Source: Petrimonas sp.
Lineage (GTDB): Bacteria; Bacteroidota; Bacteroidia; Bacteroidales; Dysgonomonadaceae
Length of the DNA stretch: 64,000 nt
Direction of reading: 5' to 3'
NCBI GenBank assembly: GCA_012839475.1
Contig: DUNG01000020.1
Span: 124,001 to 188,000, forward strand
Shown here one piece after another: positions 7,785-15,323 of the stretch (position 1 is the stretch's first letter; every line of letters starts with the position of its first letter). A model generated the notes under the pieces. The model was not told the origin of the DNA. It saw only the letters and a program-made list of their open reading frames with translations, and searched no databases. Both the position numbers and the translations under genes were made by a program.

Positions 7785-7788
7785 TTGT

Positions 7789-8031
7789 TCAATCTTTAAT
7801 TGTTTGTACTTTCTCGATATTATGCTTTAAAAATGATTGCCGAATCATTCCGAGATTAATAGGGCAAGGCTCACCCACGCGCATAAGCTCGCTATCCCAA
7901 ACTGGTATAGTGTGTCCCGTCCATACCGCGGACTGATGTGGACCGGCATCAACCACGGTACCATGCTCATCACACAGCATCCAAAGGACATCCTGCCCGT
8001 TATCTTCCAAGTCTATTTTTATCTTTGCCAT
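7789..8031 (-). CDS. small phage protein, unknown function
   Basis: An 80-residue mixed protein, MAKIKIDLEDNGQDVLW at the start and a C-terminal helical end. It has no membrane segment or motif I recognise. It starts just after the 45-residue frame at 8058 and ends 5 bases before Gam, so it is clearly part of the early operon. Codon use resembles neighbouring phage genes. No function proposed. Confidence 0.6.
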   Translation of the reverse strand: MAKIKIDLEDNGQDVLWMLCDEHGTVVDAGPHQSAVWTGHTIPVWDSELMRVGEPCPINLGMIRQSFLKHNIEKVQTIKD

Positions 8032-8057
8032 GACTGTTTATTGATTTACAAACCCTT

Positions 8058-8195
8058 TCAAGGTGCCCAATATTTCCTCGTATGCACGCCTGGGATTGCC
8101 CTTTTTACATATACCTGCAGTGTTTTAACCTCATCAATTGATAGCCCCAATAAAGTCTCAGTGTACAACCCATCCGGCTCTCGTACCCATTTCAT
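8058..8195 (-). CDS. short phage protein (45 residues)
   Basis: A 45-residue frame below usual calling thresholds. It starts MKWVREPDGLYTETLLGLSI and ends in VKRAIPGVHTRKYWAP before TGA. A strong purine-rich site (AAGAGGAGAATAAC) precedes the ATG at 8195, rare in Bacteroidetes and a good sign of translation. It fills the only gap in this part of the operon. No family is known. Confidence 0.5.
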   Translation of the reverse strand: MKWVREPDGLYTETLLGLSIDEVKTLQVYVKRAIPGVHTRKYWAP

Positions 8196-8231
8196 GTTAT
8201 TCTCCTCTTAATTGCTTAATAATATTATTGT

Positions 8232-8456
8232 TCACTTCTGTTTCCTCTTGGCCCTTTGCTCGATTTTGTTCATCTCCAGCGGCACGTTTACCCCCATCCA
8301 GCGGTCGAACGTGGCCTTTGAGATGTGGAACTCGTTGGCGATGTACTGACGGTAGATCTCCGTCATGGGCAGCCCCTTGTGCTCTTTTTGAATCCTCCGC
8401 ACCAAGAGCTGCGCCCTGAATATACGCTTCAGCAAGTATGTCCTGTTATACGCCAT
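8232..8456 (-). CDS. small HTH-like phage protein
   Basis: A 74-residue basic protein. The middle (MTEIYRQYIANEFHISKATFDRWMGV) reads like a helix-turn-helix in which HISKATFDRW would be the recognition helix, and the ends are strongly basic. I start at the ATG 8456 rather than the upstream TTG at 8480. It could be a small early regulator in the phage operon. The HTH reading is by pattern only. Confidence 0.55.
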   Translation of the reverse strand: MAYNRTYLLKRIFRAQLLVRRIQKEHKGLPMTEIYRQYIANEFHISKATFDRWMGVNVPLEMNKIEQRAKRKQK

Positions 8457-8492
8457 CGCCGTTCGCTTTATCGATTCCAAGTCCCGGGCGAA

Positions 8493-8939
8493 TCAGTTCA
8501 CCCAGGCGCTGTAATTCAACTCCTCTGCCGTTAGTTCACCAACCATCTCCAGGTCCTTCTGCTTTTTCGTGAAGGCGTAATAAAGCGAGCGCAACCGCTC
8601 AAGCGGTATGGCGTTGAAGCTTTCCGCTTGCGCGGCCCGGCAGGCGATCGCCTTCACCTCGTTCATGTTCGATGGTTTACCCAACGCCTTGCGCCACCCG
8701 AATATCGCCGCAATCAATCGCTTGCGCCACTTGTCCAGCTCCACCGCGTTCGGGCGCATGGAGATGTCAATCTTCTCGCACGCGTCGAGCAGCTCCCGGG
8801 CGCTCATGTCCCTCGAGCTCACGTGCCCGTAGCTGCCCACTATAGCCCGCTTGTTCTCCTCGCCGATGCCTGCCTTGCCGCATAGCGTGTGAAACTTTTT
8901 CAAGAGCAATTTCTGTTGCCTATCCATTAGCGTTTGCAT
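8493..8939 (-). CDS. Mu gp16-like protein (DUF1018/GemA-type)
   Basis: A 148-residue helical protein with the gp16/GemA-type pattern: a QKLLLKKFHTLCGKAGI start, a GHVSSRDMSARELLDACEKI block, a second block with WRKRLIAAIFGWRKALGKP, and a final helical region. In Mu, gp16 and the neighbouring early genes affect host gene expression and replication, but the exact role of this family is not settled. Its place after the two ATPases and before Gam matches Mu early-region order. The assignment rests on family pattern and position. Confidence 0.65.
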   Translation of the reverse strand: MQTLMDRQQKLLLKKFHTLCGKAGIGEENKRAIVGSYGHVSSRDMSARELLDACEKIDISMRPNAVELDKWRKRLIAAIFGWRKALGKPSNMNEVKAIACRAAQAESFNAIPLERLRSLYYAFTKKQKDLEMVGELTAEELNYSAWVN

Positions 8940-8951
8940 GTTATCCCTGTT

Positions 8952-9578
8952 TTACTTGTATTCATGATACTCCTCGGCGCCTTTCGCCCAGATGGTGAAG
9001 TATTGTTTTTCACCCATCGACCGCCCGCGCGAGTACGCCCGGTACCCCTCCACGTAGATCTTCTGTTTCGCCAGGAAAAGCACGCTCTTCCCTAACTCGG
9101 AGCGCGGCCTGTCGCCTTCAGCCTGCCCTGTGAACACGAACAGCTTGTGCGGGAACTCGTCCACGAAAGCCTTCACCTGCTTCACTGTGGTGAACTCCGA
9201 GTGCTCCAGGCTGTCGATGATCACCACGTTCGCGCTCCGGCGACGTTCGAGGCGCTCCCTCAAATCCTCGATGTTATCCGCGCAGATGAACACGTTGCCG
9301 GCGCGTTCCATCAACCCGATCCTGGCGATACCCTCCTGCAGCGACGCGCTTACCTCGCCCTCCTCGAGACTAACGAACAGTACCTTTGAGAACGCGGCGA
9401 GGCACTTCATGAGCATTAAAACGAACGATGTCTTTCCGCTGCCGGAACCGCCGAAGATGTACCAGATCCCCGTCGCCTCCGGCGTGCCGAATGCCTCGCG
9501 CCATTCGCCCGTGAACGGGAACTTCCTTACTTCCGCGTCCATGACGTTCTGCAGTGTCAACGCTCGCTTTAATGCCAT
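8952..9578 (-). CDS. RecA-like P-loop ATPase
   Basis: A 208-residue single-domain NTPase. The Walker A is GGSGSGKTS at about residues 43-51, a glutamate-containing VSLEEGEV follows, and the Walker B is NVVIIDSLEH at about 118-127. The fold order (helix, strand, loop with lysine) suits RecA/DnaB-like ATPases rather than the AAA type of the adjacent MuB-like protein. It begins 23 bases after the MuB-like gene, so the phage carries two ATPases in tandem between transposase and gp16. A role in replication or in loading the transpososome is possible. No equivalent exists in Mu itself. Confidence 0.7.
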   Translation of the reverse strand: MALKRALTLQNVMDAEVRKFPFTGEWREAFGTPEATGIWYIFGGSGSGKTSFVLMLMKCLAAFSKVLFVSLEEGEVSASLQEGIARIGLMERAGNVFICADNIEDLRERLERRRSANVVIIDSLEHSEFTTVKQVKAFVDEFPHKLFVFTGQAEGDRPRSELGKSVLFLAKQKIYVEGYRAYSRGRSMGEKQYFTIWAKGAEEYHEYK

Positions 9579-9601
9579 TTTTATCGCCGTTTAAACATCG
9601 T

Positions 9602-10471
9602 TTAATTACCCGCCGCCCTGCTCTTGCTTACGGCGTGAACGCGGCGTTTAACCCGCCGCAAATCGCTCTCGCTATCGTCGATGATCTTATCGATCGTTTT
9701 AGCGTCATGTACCCCGTTCGCCACGCAAATAGAGGCGATGTCGTCCGCGGTAACACCCTTCAACTCGATGCACTTGCGGCCCACGCGGCTCCAGATCTCG
9801 TTGTACCCCTTTTTATTCAGCCGCACGCCCCTCGCGAGCCGTTTCTCCAGGTAGTTCGTCGCCTGCAGCACGATGCCGCACTCGTCCTCAAGCTGGTTGT
9901 ATAGGGCGATGAAAAAGTACAGCGCGTTGTCGTTCAGCTTGTCGGCCTCGTCAAGGATCAGCAGCGGGGCCTCCTGCTTTTTCAGCTCGCTGACAACCGC
10001 CTCCATCATCTCTCCCACGGTGTACCCGGAACTATCCCTCCCGATCACCTTCAGCAGCTCGGAAAGGAATAGCTTCCTGTTCCAGAACTCGTTGCAGCAA
10101 AGCAGGTAAACCCGCTTGTTATTCGCCGCGAAGTGCCGCGCCGTGAACGTCTTGCTACTGCCGGCATCCCCGGTGATGGCGAGGACGAGGCTGTTCTCCT
10201 GGGCGTCCTTGTACATCGTTGTCAACTCCCTAAAGTTGGTCGTCTCGACCGCCCGCCAGGCATCGTCCCTGTAGCCGACTTGAGCGGCGACGTTCCGCCA
10301 CATCTCGTCCTTGATTAAATCCCAGTTGCCGTTCAGCATTTGTGAAACGGTCGCGGCGCTCACGCCCCTCATGGAGGCGGCCGCCTTGTTTTGACTCTCG
10401 TAGCGATCGCAGTACGCCCGCAGCGCCTTCACGATTTCGCCCTTGTTTAGACTTTTCTTTTTCATAATCAT
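9602..10471 (-). CDS. MuB-like AAA transposition ATPase
   Basis: A 289-residue protein with an N-terminal helix-turn-helix (about residues 10-60; AAASMRGVSAATVSQMLNG is typical), then an AAA ATPase with Walker A ITGDAGSSKT (101-108), Walker B LLILDEADKL and a C-terminal helical end. Mu B binds target DNA and activates MuA-type transposase. The start is ambiguous: an ATG at 10471 follows the transposase stop, and the next ATG is at 10465. The in-frame TTG at 10486 overlaps the transposase stop codon. It directly follows the transposase gene, as in Mu. Confidence 0.85.
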   Translation of the reverse strand: MIMKKKSLNKGEIVKALRAYCDRYESQNKAAASMRGVSAATVSQMLNGNWDLIKDEMWRNVAAQVGYRDDAWRAVETTNFRELTTMYKDAQENSLVLAITGDAGSSKTFTARHFAANNKRVYLLCCNEFWNRKLFLSELLKVIGRDSSGYTVGEMMEAVVSELKKQEAPLLILDEADKLNDNALYFFIALYNQLEDECGIVLQATNYLEKRLARGVRLNKKGYNEIWSRVGRKCIELKGVTADDIASICVANGVHDAKTIDKIIDDSESDLRRVKRRVHAVSKSRAAGN

Positions 10472-10482
10472 TATTTTATAGT

Positions 10483-12486
10483 TCAATACCTGTCAAAATC
10501 GAAATCGGCGGGCTCTTTCTCGACCTCCACGAGTTCCACCTCGACCACCGGGAGGATCTTCCCGGTACGTGCCTTGCTTCGCACGTCCTTGTGCTGCCCG
10601 TTGCTGTCCGTGATCAGTAGCCTACGCAGCGTCTCGTCCTCTATCAGCCCGTTCTCCCGCATGTGCTCGCGAACGATGTTGCCGGATGTCGCGCGCCGCC
10701 CCGTGATGAGCTCCTCGTGCGCCCGGTTGAATTCCCTTACCCGCTGTAGCTGCTCCGCGTCTCCCGGCTTCCTGTCCGCCAGCGCCATCGGTTGTACGTA
10801 TTTCTCTTCAAGCATGTAGCGAAGCGATTCATCCTCGTTCATAGCGAGCACCTCGCCAAGATCGTCCGGATCGTAGTAAATCGTCCATTTCACGGCCCCG
10901 TGATCTCGGAAGGTGACGTCGAAGCAGTCGTAAGATCTGCGTTGCCCCAGTATGGTCGGGTGGATGCCGCTATGCTGCAGCAGTATGGTGCGCCCGGTCG
11001 TTTCGCCGAACTGGCGGAGGTAGCTCTCGCGTGATAGCTCTATCTTCTTGCCGTCGTCCAGCGCTTCCCATAACTGCATGAACCTTTCCACCTTCTCCTC
11101 GCGCTCCCGGGACATGATCATGTCAATCTGCTTGCACACGCCGTCGAAGTCCGGGAACGATGTTTTGCGATTGTTTAGGAACTCCGCGTTCGGCTGTTTC
11201 TCCCTGTCGCTGGTAATACCGAAGCCGCTCCAGTTGTTCAGGAGCTGGCACCACTTCTTGTTTATTTGCCCGAAGTACGGCTCAATAGGTTTCGCCTTCG
11301 CGTTCTTTACGCGGGCGGGTGTCACCTTGTCGGCCATGGCCTCGTAAAACGGCATCATTTTCTTTATCGCGTAGTTGTCGCTCTGGATCTGGTGCGCCTT
11401 GTACATCTTGCCAAACAGCTCCCTGGTATGTTTCGCCGCGTTCCGGAGCGCCGCCTGTATTAGTTCCGGTGTTTCGTGCGTTCCAACAGCGTAACCGATA
11501 GGGTACTTCACGCAGGTATCCAGCACGACCACGACCGTGGGACGGTGGTGATACGTGGTGGTGGATCGGCCGTTCTTGTCGGTTTCCGTTTTCTGGTAGA
11601 GAAGCTCAACGTCCCAGCCGTCAAGCGACCAATGAAATAGCGGGGCCGTTGGGGCCGATCGTTTGACCTGCATGCCGATCTTGTTCGAGAAGGCGACCGA
11701 GCCGCGACGCCCGGCGTATGTGGTGGCGAAATGTTTTTCGCGGTAATTAGCCACCGTTGCCGGCGATATCTGCTTCCATCCCACATGCCCGGCAAGAGCG
11801 TTATACACGCGGGCGACCTGCGCGTCATCGAGGTTGTTCGGCGCGGAGATGAATTCAATCAAGTAGCTTTCCTTAACGTCGTCATCTACCTTCGCGGCAT
11901 TCATGTTCGTGAAATTCTTGTGAATCAAGCTTTCAAGCCCCTCCTTCTTGTACCGGTTGAACCGGTCCCGCAGTCTCCTCTCGTTGGCCGGGAGCGTGTG
12001 CGGGTACCTCGTTCTGTCCAAATCTTGAACGCCCTCGGCGATCTCCTTCCAGTTATGCGTCACTCGCCCGCTACTCCGCGATCGTTTGAACGCCGTTTTG
12101 TCCGATAGCAGCCTGCCGATCGCCTCGAGCACGATGGCGTTAGCGTAATACTCGGCCCGTGTCTCTTTCGGTAATCTACGGCCATCGGGTAGCAGGTAAT
12201 CCTCCTCGAAATACCGGCTTATTTCCGCGTCGTGCACGATCCGGCTCTCTACTTGAGAGACCTTTGCCGCCTCGCGCGGGTCGCAACCCAACACTTCTTT
12301 GACCATAGGCTTGAATCGTTCCGGGATACTATCGTACGATACCAGCGCGGGGGTGCCCCGGCAGCCGCGACGGGCGATATAAATTTGATTGCTGTCACGC
12401 AAATGCCTGTATTGTCGCACGGTCATCACACCGTTATCTACCAGCCATCTTGCCTCCACGCAAAGTATGTTGTTGTAGTACACCAT
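10483..12486 (-). CDS. MuA-like DDE transposase
   Basis: A 667-residue protein with an N-terminal Mu-type DNA-binding region, a DDE integrase core and a Mu C-terminal beta-barrel-like region. The catalytic triad reads from WSLDGWDVEL (Asp289), QSDNYAIK (Asp370) and KPIEPYFGQINK (Glu402), with spacing typical of MuA relatives. It cuts the phage ends and joins them to target DNA. The ATG at 12486 lies just after a tRNA T-arm-like element (12500-12541). Mu A is 663 residues, so length agrees. Confidence 0.9.
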   Translation of the reverse strand: MVYYNNILCVEARWLVDNGVMTVRQYRHLRDSNQIYIARRGCRGTPALVSYDSIPERFKPMVKEVLGCDPREAAKVSQVESRIVHDAEISRYFEEDYLLPDGRRLPKETRAEYYANAIVLEAIGRLLSDKTAFKRSRSSGRVTHNWKEIAEGVQDLDRTRYPHTLPANERRLRDRFNRYKKEGLESLIHKNFTNMNAAKVDDDVKESYLIEFISAPNNLDDAQVARVYNALAGHVGWKQISPATVANYREKHFATTYAGRRGSVAFSNKIGMQVKRSAPTAPLFHWSLDGWDVELLYQKTETDKNGRSTTTYHHRPTVVVVLDTCVKYPIGYAVGTHETPELIQAALRNAAKHTRELFGKMYKAHQIQSDNYAIKKMMPFYEAMADKVTPARVKNAKAKPIEPYFGQINKKWCQLLNNWSGFGITSDREKQPNAEFLNNRKTSFPDFDGVCKQIDMIMSREREEKVERFMQLWEALDDGKKIELSRESYLRQFGETTGRTILLQHSGIHPTILGQRRSYDCFDVTFRDHGAVKWTIYYDPDDLGEVLAMNEDESLRYMLEEKYVQPMALADRKPGDAEQLQRVREFNRAHEELITGRRATSGNIVREHMRENGLIEDETLRRLLITDSNGQHKDVRSKARTGKILPVVEVELVEVEKEPADFDFDRY

Positions 12487-12499
12487 TTGTTCGCTTTAG

Positions 12500-12541
12500 T
12501 TCCCGCCCGGGACTTGAACCCGGGTGTATGCCGTTCGGGAA
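12500..12541 (-). other. tRNA T-arm-like element before the transposase gene
   Basis: Read leftward, the outer stem TTCCCG (12536-12541) pairs with CGGGAA (12500-12505), enclosing an inner CCCGGG/CCCGGG stem (12519-12524 with 12506-12511) around a TTCAAGT loop. This copies the layout of a tRNA T-arm stacked on the acceptor end, but there is no anticodon arm or D arm. It ends 13 bases before the transposase start codon. It may be a remnant of a tRNA or a translational control element. Confidence 0.5.
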
Positions 12542-12585
12542 AAATTACTTCCTTTGTTTTGCCTAACTTCAAATAGTAATTATGT

Positions 12586-13020
12586 ATGGACAATTCGTAT
12601 TACAAGCAGCAGCTTGAATATCTGGCCGAGATGACTGAAAAGTCCGCCGAAAAACAACGGTCTTTTTTTCAATCAATTCTGATCGTATCCGTAACTCTTC
12701 TTGGAATTCTAGTTTCTCTCCACGATAGCACGACAGAATCCCGACCACTTCGCTATCTGTATGCCCTGTCAGTTGCCCTACTTGCACTTGGTATCCTATC
12801 ATCCGCAATAGTGTTACACGATTGGTCAAAGATTCTGGAACGTGCTCGCAAAAAGCTTTCGGACGAAGCAATAAGCGCGCTGAGAGAGAATCGTGAACTG
12901 AAGCCCATTCCCGTTGAAAGGAAAAAAATCTCTTTAATTTGCGAGAAAACAGTTTACATATCACTCGTGACCTCCTTGTTGCTCTTGACTGCCTACGCGA
13001 TTTTGAGCCTTTTTTCATGA
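12586..13020 (+). CDS. three-helix membrane protein, likely phage cargo
   Basis: A 144-residue protein with a helical, charged N-terminus, transmembrane stretches near residues 27-45 (FQSILIVSVTLLGILVSL), 57-80 (LRYLYALSVALLALGILSS) and 121-142 (LVTSLLLLTAYAILSLF), and a charged cytoplasmic-like loop (about 85-115). It stands alone on the opposite strand from the early operon, between the transposase and the small regulatory genes, as phage cargo (moron) genes often do. A lysogenic role such as blocking superinfection is possible but unproven. Confidence 0.65.
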   Translation: MDNSYYKQQLEYLAEMTEKSAEKQRSFFQSILIVSVTLLGILVSLHDSTTESRPLRYLYALSVALLALGILSSAIVLHDWSKILERARKKLSDEAISALRENRELKPIPVERKKISLICEKTVYISLVTSLLLLTAYAILSLFS

Positions 13021-13212
13021 TCACCCTTTTTTCACCGTTACCATTTTTTTTGTAAAACCCCAGATTTCCAGTAACGTTTGAGATGATTCGGCTTCGAGCG
13101 GAACACGTATTTCACGTTTTTCCGCGTCAAATCGGAAATCAATACCCTTGTTTATCAGGAACACCGGTACTGAACTGATACAGGGTCCGGTTATTTTTGA
13201 GCGTGTTTTCAT
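13021..13212 (-). CDS. small phage protein, unknown function
   Basis: A 63-residue protein starting MKTRSKITGPCISSVPVF, with a strand-like IDFRFDAEKREIRVPLE stretch. Its stop abuts the stop of the convergent membrane-protein gene at 13020. Its start overlaps the stop of the upstream gene by the ATGA arrangement, which supports translation. No family is recognised. Confidence 0.5.
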   Translation of the reverse strand: MKTRSKITGPCISSVPVFLINKGIDFRFDAEKREIRVPLEAESSQTLLEIWGFTKKMVTVKKG

Positions 13213-13403
13213 AACTCATCGATTTTAAACCGTTTCTCTATTTTCCTGAAGTCGCCACGCCGCTGTGCGCGTAGAAAGAAGATCGTCGAGATCGCGAACC
13301 AGGCGAAAACGACCATTACAGCCGTGAAGCTGCTTCTCTCCGTGTCGATGCTCAAAGCCATGAAGCTGAGCAGCCAGTTGATTAAAATTAGATGCCGTTT
13401 CAT
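13209..13403 (-). CDS. small two-helix membrane protein
   Basis: A 64-residue protein with two hydrophobic segments (LILINWLLSFMALSI and SFTAVMVVFAWFAISTIFFL) and a basic C-terminus (RAQRRGDFRKIEKRFKIDEL). Its start codon overlaps the stop of the HTH gene upstream, and its stop overlaps the next start, so the three small genes are translationally linked. It may be a lysogenic accessory or regulator of lysis timing. Function unknown. Confidence 0.55.
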   Translation of the reverse strand: MKRHLILINWLLSFMALSIDTERSSFTAVMVVFAWFAISTIFFLRAQRRGDFRKIEKRFKIDEL

Positions 13404-13582
13404 TTTTCTACGATTTTTAGCTCGACGCCACCTTTCGCGAGTGCCGCCGCGCGGATTTTTTTTGCCAACTCGGTGTCGCTCGTTCCGTTCAGGGCCTTGC
13501 GTATGGTCGGGTACGTTACGCCAAGCGCCGCCATTATTTCCTTGCGAACCGAGTAGCCTACTTTTATAATTGTCTTTTTCAT
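13400..13582 (-). CDS. Ner/Cro-like HTH regulator
   Basis: A 60-residue protein with a helix-turn-helix: SVRKEIMAALGVTYPTIRKALNG holds two helices with the recognition helix around TYPTIRKAL, followed by a short helix (ELAKKIRAAALAKGG). It lies first in the leftward early operon, opposite the CI-like repressor across the shared operator region, which fits the Ner/Cro position in Mu-like phages. It would negatively control its own promoter and the repressor gene. Confidence 0.7.
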   Translation of the reverse strand: MKKTIIKVGYSVRKEIMAALGVTYPTIRKALNGTSDTELAKKIRAAALAKGGVELKIVEK

Positions 13583-13646
13583 ATTCCTCGTGTTAAAAAT
13601 TTTTCATACCTTTATCGCGGCTTTCAAATTGAAACGCATGGCAAAG

Positions 13647-13696
13647 TAAATACAAAATATTGTATTTACAAAATAATAATACAGTTTTTTGTATTA
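13647..13696. promoter_or_regulatory. paired operators between repressor and early operon
   Basis: Two dyads share the form TACA-N6-TGTA. Site 1 (13651-13664) sits in the larger palindrome TAAATACAA/TTGTATTTA. Site 2 (13680-13693) sits in TAATACA/TGTATTA. Centres are 29 bases apart. Site 2 ends just before the repressor ATG at 13702, which suggests autoregulation. A degenerate third half-site, TACAAAATAAT, lies between them. Confidence 0.75.
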
Positions 13697-13701
13697 ATTT
13701 T

Positions 13702-14097
13702 ATGGAAAACGTAAATTTGAGGTTTGTAGACTTCTATGAAAAGCTGAAGGATGATCAATCAATAAGTTCAGCGAAAGAGTTCGCCAAAGAACTTGGTGTC
13801 AGTGCTTCACTTATTACGGAAATAGTCAAGAAGCGAACAAATATAGGCGTCAAGGTTATACAGAACTCTGTACTTAAATTCAACCTTAATTCTGATTGGC
13901 TTTTTACTGGTCATGGAGAAATGTTCAGACCTCATGATTTAACACCAAATCAAACGACAGACGCCACGATAGATAAGTTGATAAAGGAGGTAAAGGAATT
14001 ATCGGCAGAAAACGCCTTGTTGAAAGACGAAAATAAAAGGCTAATAAAGGACAAAAGCAACACTCGTACACATGCTCCTGTGGTTACAGAGCCGTAA
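13702..14097 (+). CDS. CI-like phage repressor, XRE-type HTH
   Basis: A 131-residue protein with an N-terminal HTH (about residues 5-65): FYEKLKDDQSISSAKEFAKEL, recognition helix GVSASLITEIV, then NIGVKVIQNSVLKFNLNSDWLFTGHGEM, the pattern of Bacteroidetes phage/plasmid regulators. The C-terminus is a predicted coiled coil (KELSAENALLKDENKRLIKDK). The ATG at 13702 follows the second operator dyad; an upstream Met at 13660 would put coding sequence across both dyads and is rejected. It probably maintains lysogeny by binding the two TACA-N6-TGTA sites. Confidence 0.8.
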   Translation: MENVNLRFVDFYEKLKDDQSISSAKEFAKELGVSASLITEIVKKRTNIGVKVIQNSVLKFNLNSDWLFTGHGEMFRPHDLTPNQTTDATIDKLIKEVKELSAENALLKDENKRLIKDKSNTRTHAPVVTEP

Positions 14098-14122
14098 TTA
14101 GTTAATTTAAATATATATAAAA

Positions 14123-14524
14123 ATGAAAAATGAAGTTTTATTGAAATCAATTGCTCACACAAAGTATGAAGACTGGAAGGGTTTTGTAAGCATTGATGAG
14201 AACGTTGACAACGGTCTTTTTAGATTGTGTGAGAATCACGGTATCGATACCAATCGTTTTTTTGTTGTAGGTTTTGGTTTATCCCACTGGAATGGTCTTG
14301 GAATATCTGAAACTGATAGCGTGCACTGTACTGTCTTGCTCGTGGACATGGATATATACGGCAACTCTTTTGACCAAATTGCCGCTAATACCCAAGTTGA
14401 GGCAACAAAGAAGTCTTTCTGGGTGCCTTACACCGATATAGCCAAGGCTATAAAAAGATTTAGCTTAATGACTCTCTGGAAAATAAGAGACCTACCTGAA
14501 ATCATAGTCACTGAAGAGAAATAA
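14123..14524 (+). CDS. protein of unknown function next to the repressor
   Basis: A 133-residue protein, soluble, with charged and aromatic residues (WKGFVSIDENVDNGLF, HWNGLGISETDSVHCTVLLVDMDIYG) and a basic C-terminal helix region (AKAIKRFSLMTLWKIRDL). It follows the repressor in the same direction after 25 bases and is as AT-rich as its neighbours. It probably belongs to the lysogenic transcript. No family is recognised; cargo or an immunity-type role is possible but unproven. Confidence 0.6.
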   Translation: MKNEVLLKSIAHTKYEDWKGFVSIDENVDNGLFRLCENHGIDTNRFFVVGFGLSHWNGLGISETDSVHCTVLLVDMDIYGNSFDQIAANTQVEATKKSFWVPYTDIAKAIKRFSLMTLWKIRDLPEIIVTEEK

Positions 14525-14539
14525 ACTTACAGCCAGATT

Positions 14540-14812
14540 TTATTTTTGCAGTTTACCGCGAAGTTCAGTCCGAATACACTCTATGATAAAAATAGCGTCG
14601 CTCACGTCGCTTGCATCACTATCGTTCAATTTCTTTGTAACCTCCCACAGGGAATCTCGCATAATAGTGAAATCCTCGAGTAATGACTTTGCGCCCTGCA
14701 ATCTTAGTCGGTAATTTAACGCTTCGTTTATACCAAGTTTTGCTTTCTCTTCATATTCTCGCTTTGCCTTGTTCACATCTAATGTGTTTGTTTTGTTCAA
14801 AATGTCCTCCAT
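14540..14812 (-). CDS. small helical phage protein, unknown function
   Basis: A 90-residue, charged and helical protein starting MEDILNKTNTLDVNKAKREYEE. It converges with the preceding gene (stop at 14524). A -7 element (TATATTTG) and a TTG -33 with 19-base spacing lie upstream at 14841-14871, which supports its own promoter. No family is recognised. Confidence 0.55.
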   Translation of the reverse strand: MEDILNKTNTLDVNKAKREYEEKAKLGINEALNYRLRLQGAKSLLEDFTIMRDSLWEVTKKLNDSDASDVSDAIFIIECIRTELRGKLQK

Positions 14813-14840
14813 AATCTTACTTTTTACTGGGTTTAACGCT

Positions 14841-14871
14841 CAAATATACATATAAATATCAAATAAACAAG
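14841..14871 (-). promoter_or_regulatory. promoter for the 14540-14812 gene
   Basis: On the leftward strand a Bacteroidetes -7 (TATATTTG, 14841-14848) is preceded 19 bases upstream by a TTG (-33 type, near 14868-14870). It would start about 30 bases before the ATG at 14812. Confidence 0.55.
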
Positions 14872-15009
14872 CACTTGTGTGTTTTTATTTATCCATGTAC
14901 GTACAACTATTATGTATTTATCGGGGTGCGTTCAATGTGTTTTTACGCATTTTTCGTGCCTTTTTTGTAATTATCGGGGTGTTTAAGTGTCGTTTTTTTC
15001 GTGATTTTT

Positions 15010-15045
15010 GGCCCCCATTTTGGCCCCCATTTTGGCTCCCATTTC
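15010..15045. repeat. 12-base tandem repeat, three copies
   Basis: GGCCCCCATTTT is repeated at 15010, 15022 and 15034, the last copy with changes (GGCTCCCATTTC). It creates a WPPFWPPF-like frame that I judge not to be a gene. Confidence 0.75.
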
Positions 15046-15323
15046 AAAAACATGCAAATTATTATATTTCTTTCAGTCGAGTCAAGGCATAAAAAAACAG
15101 GCCGTTTAAAGCCCGTTTAAATGTTGTTTTATACCCTCTTTTTCTCTCGTTTGCCCGCGATTTCACGCCATTTGCGGCGTTTCCCACGTGTGAATTAAAC
15201 CAAAGCCCCCTATTGCCCTGCAAACCCCTCCACGAATTAAAGTGGAATTAAAGCAAATTAAAGCATTCTGCACATTTTGTTTTTTTGCCTCATGTGCCTT
15301 TTTATCTTGTTATCCTCTAATTA

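Noticed and set aside
12500-12541. Complete tRNA gene
   Set aside because: Only a T-arm and acceptor-like stem are present; no D arm or anticodon arm.
14877-15092. 71-residue rightward frame with WPPFWPPF repeats
   Set aside because: It is generated by the 12-base tandem repeat and AT-rich DNA near the prophage end; no start context or family.
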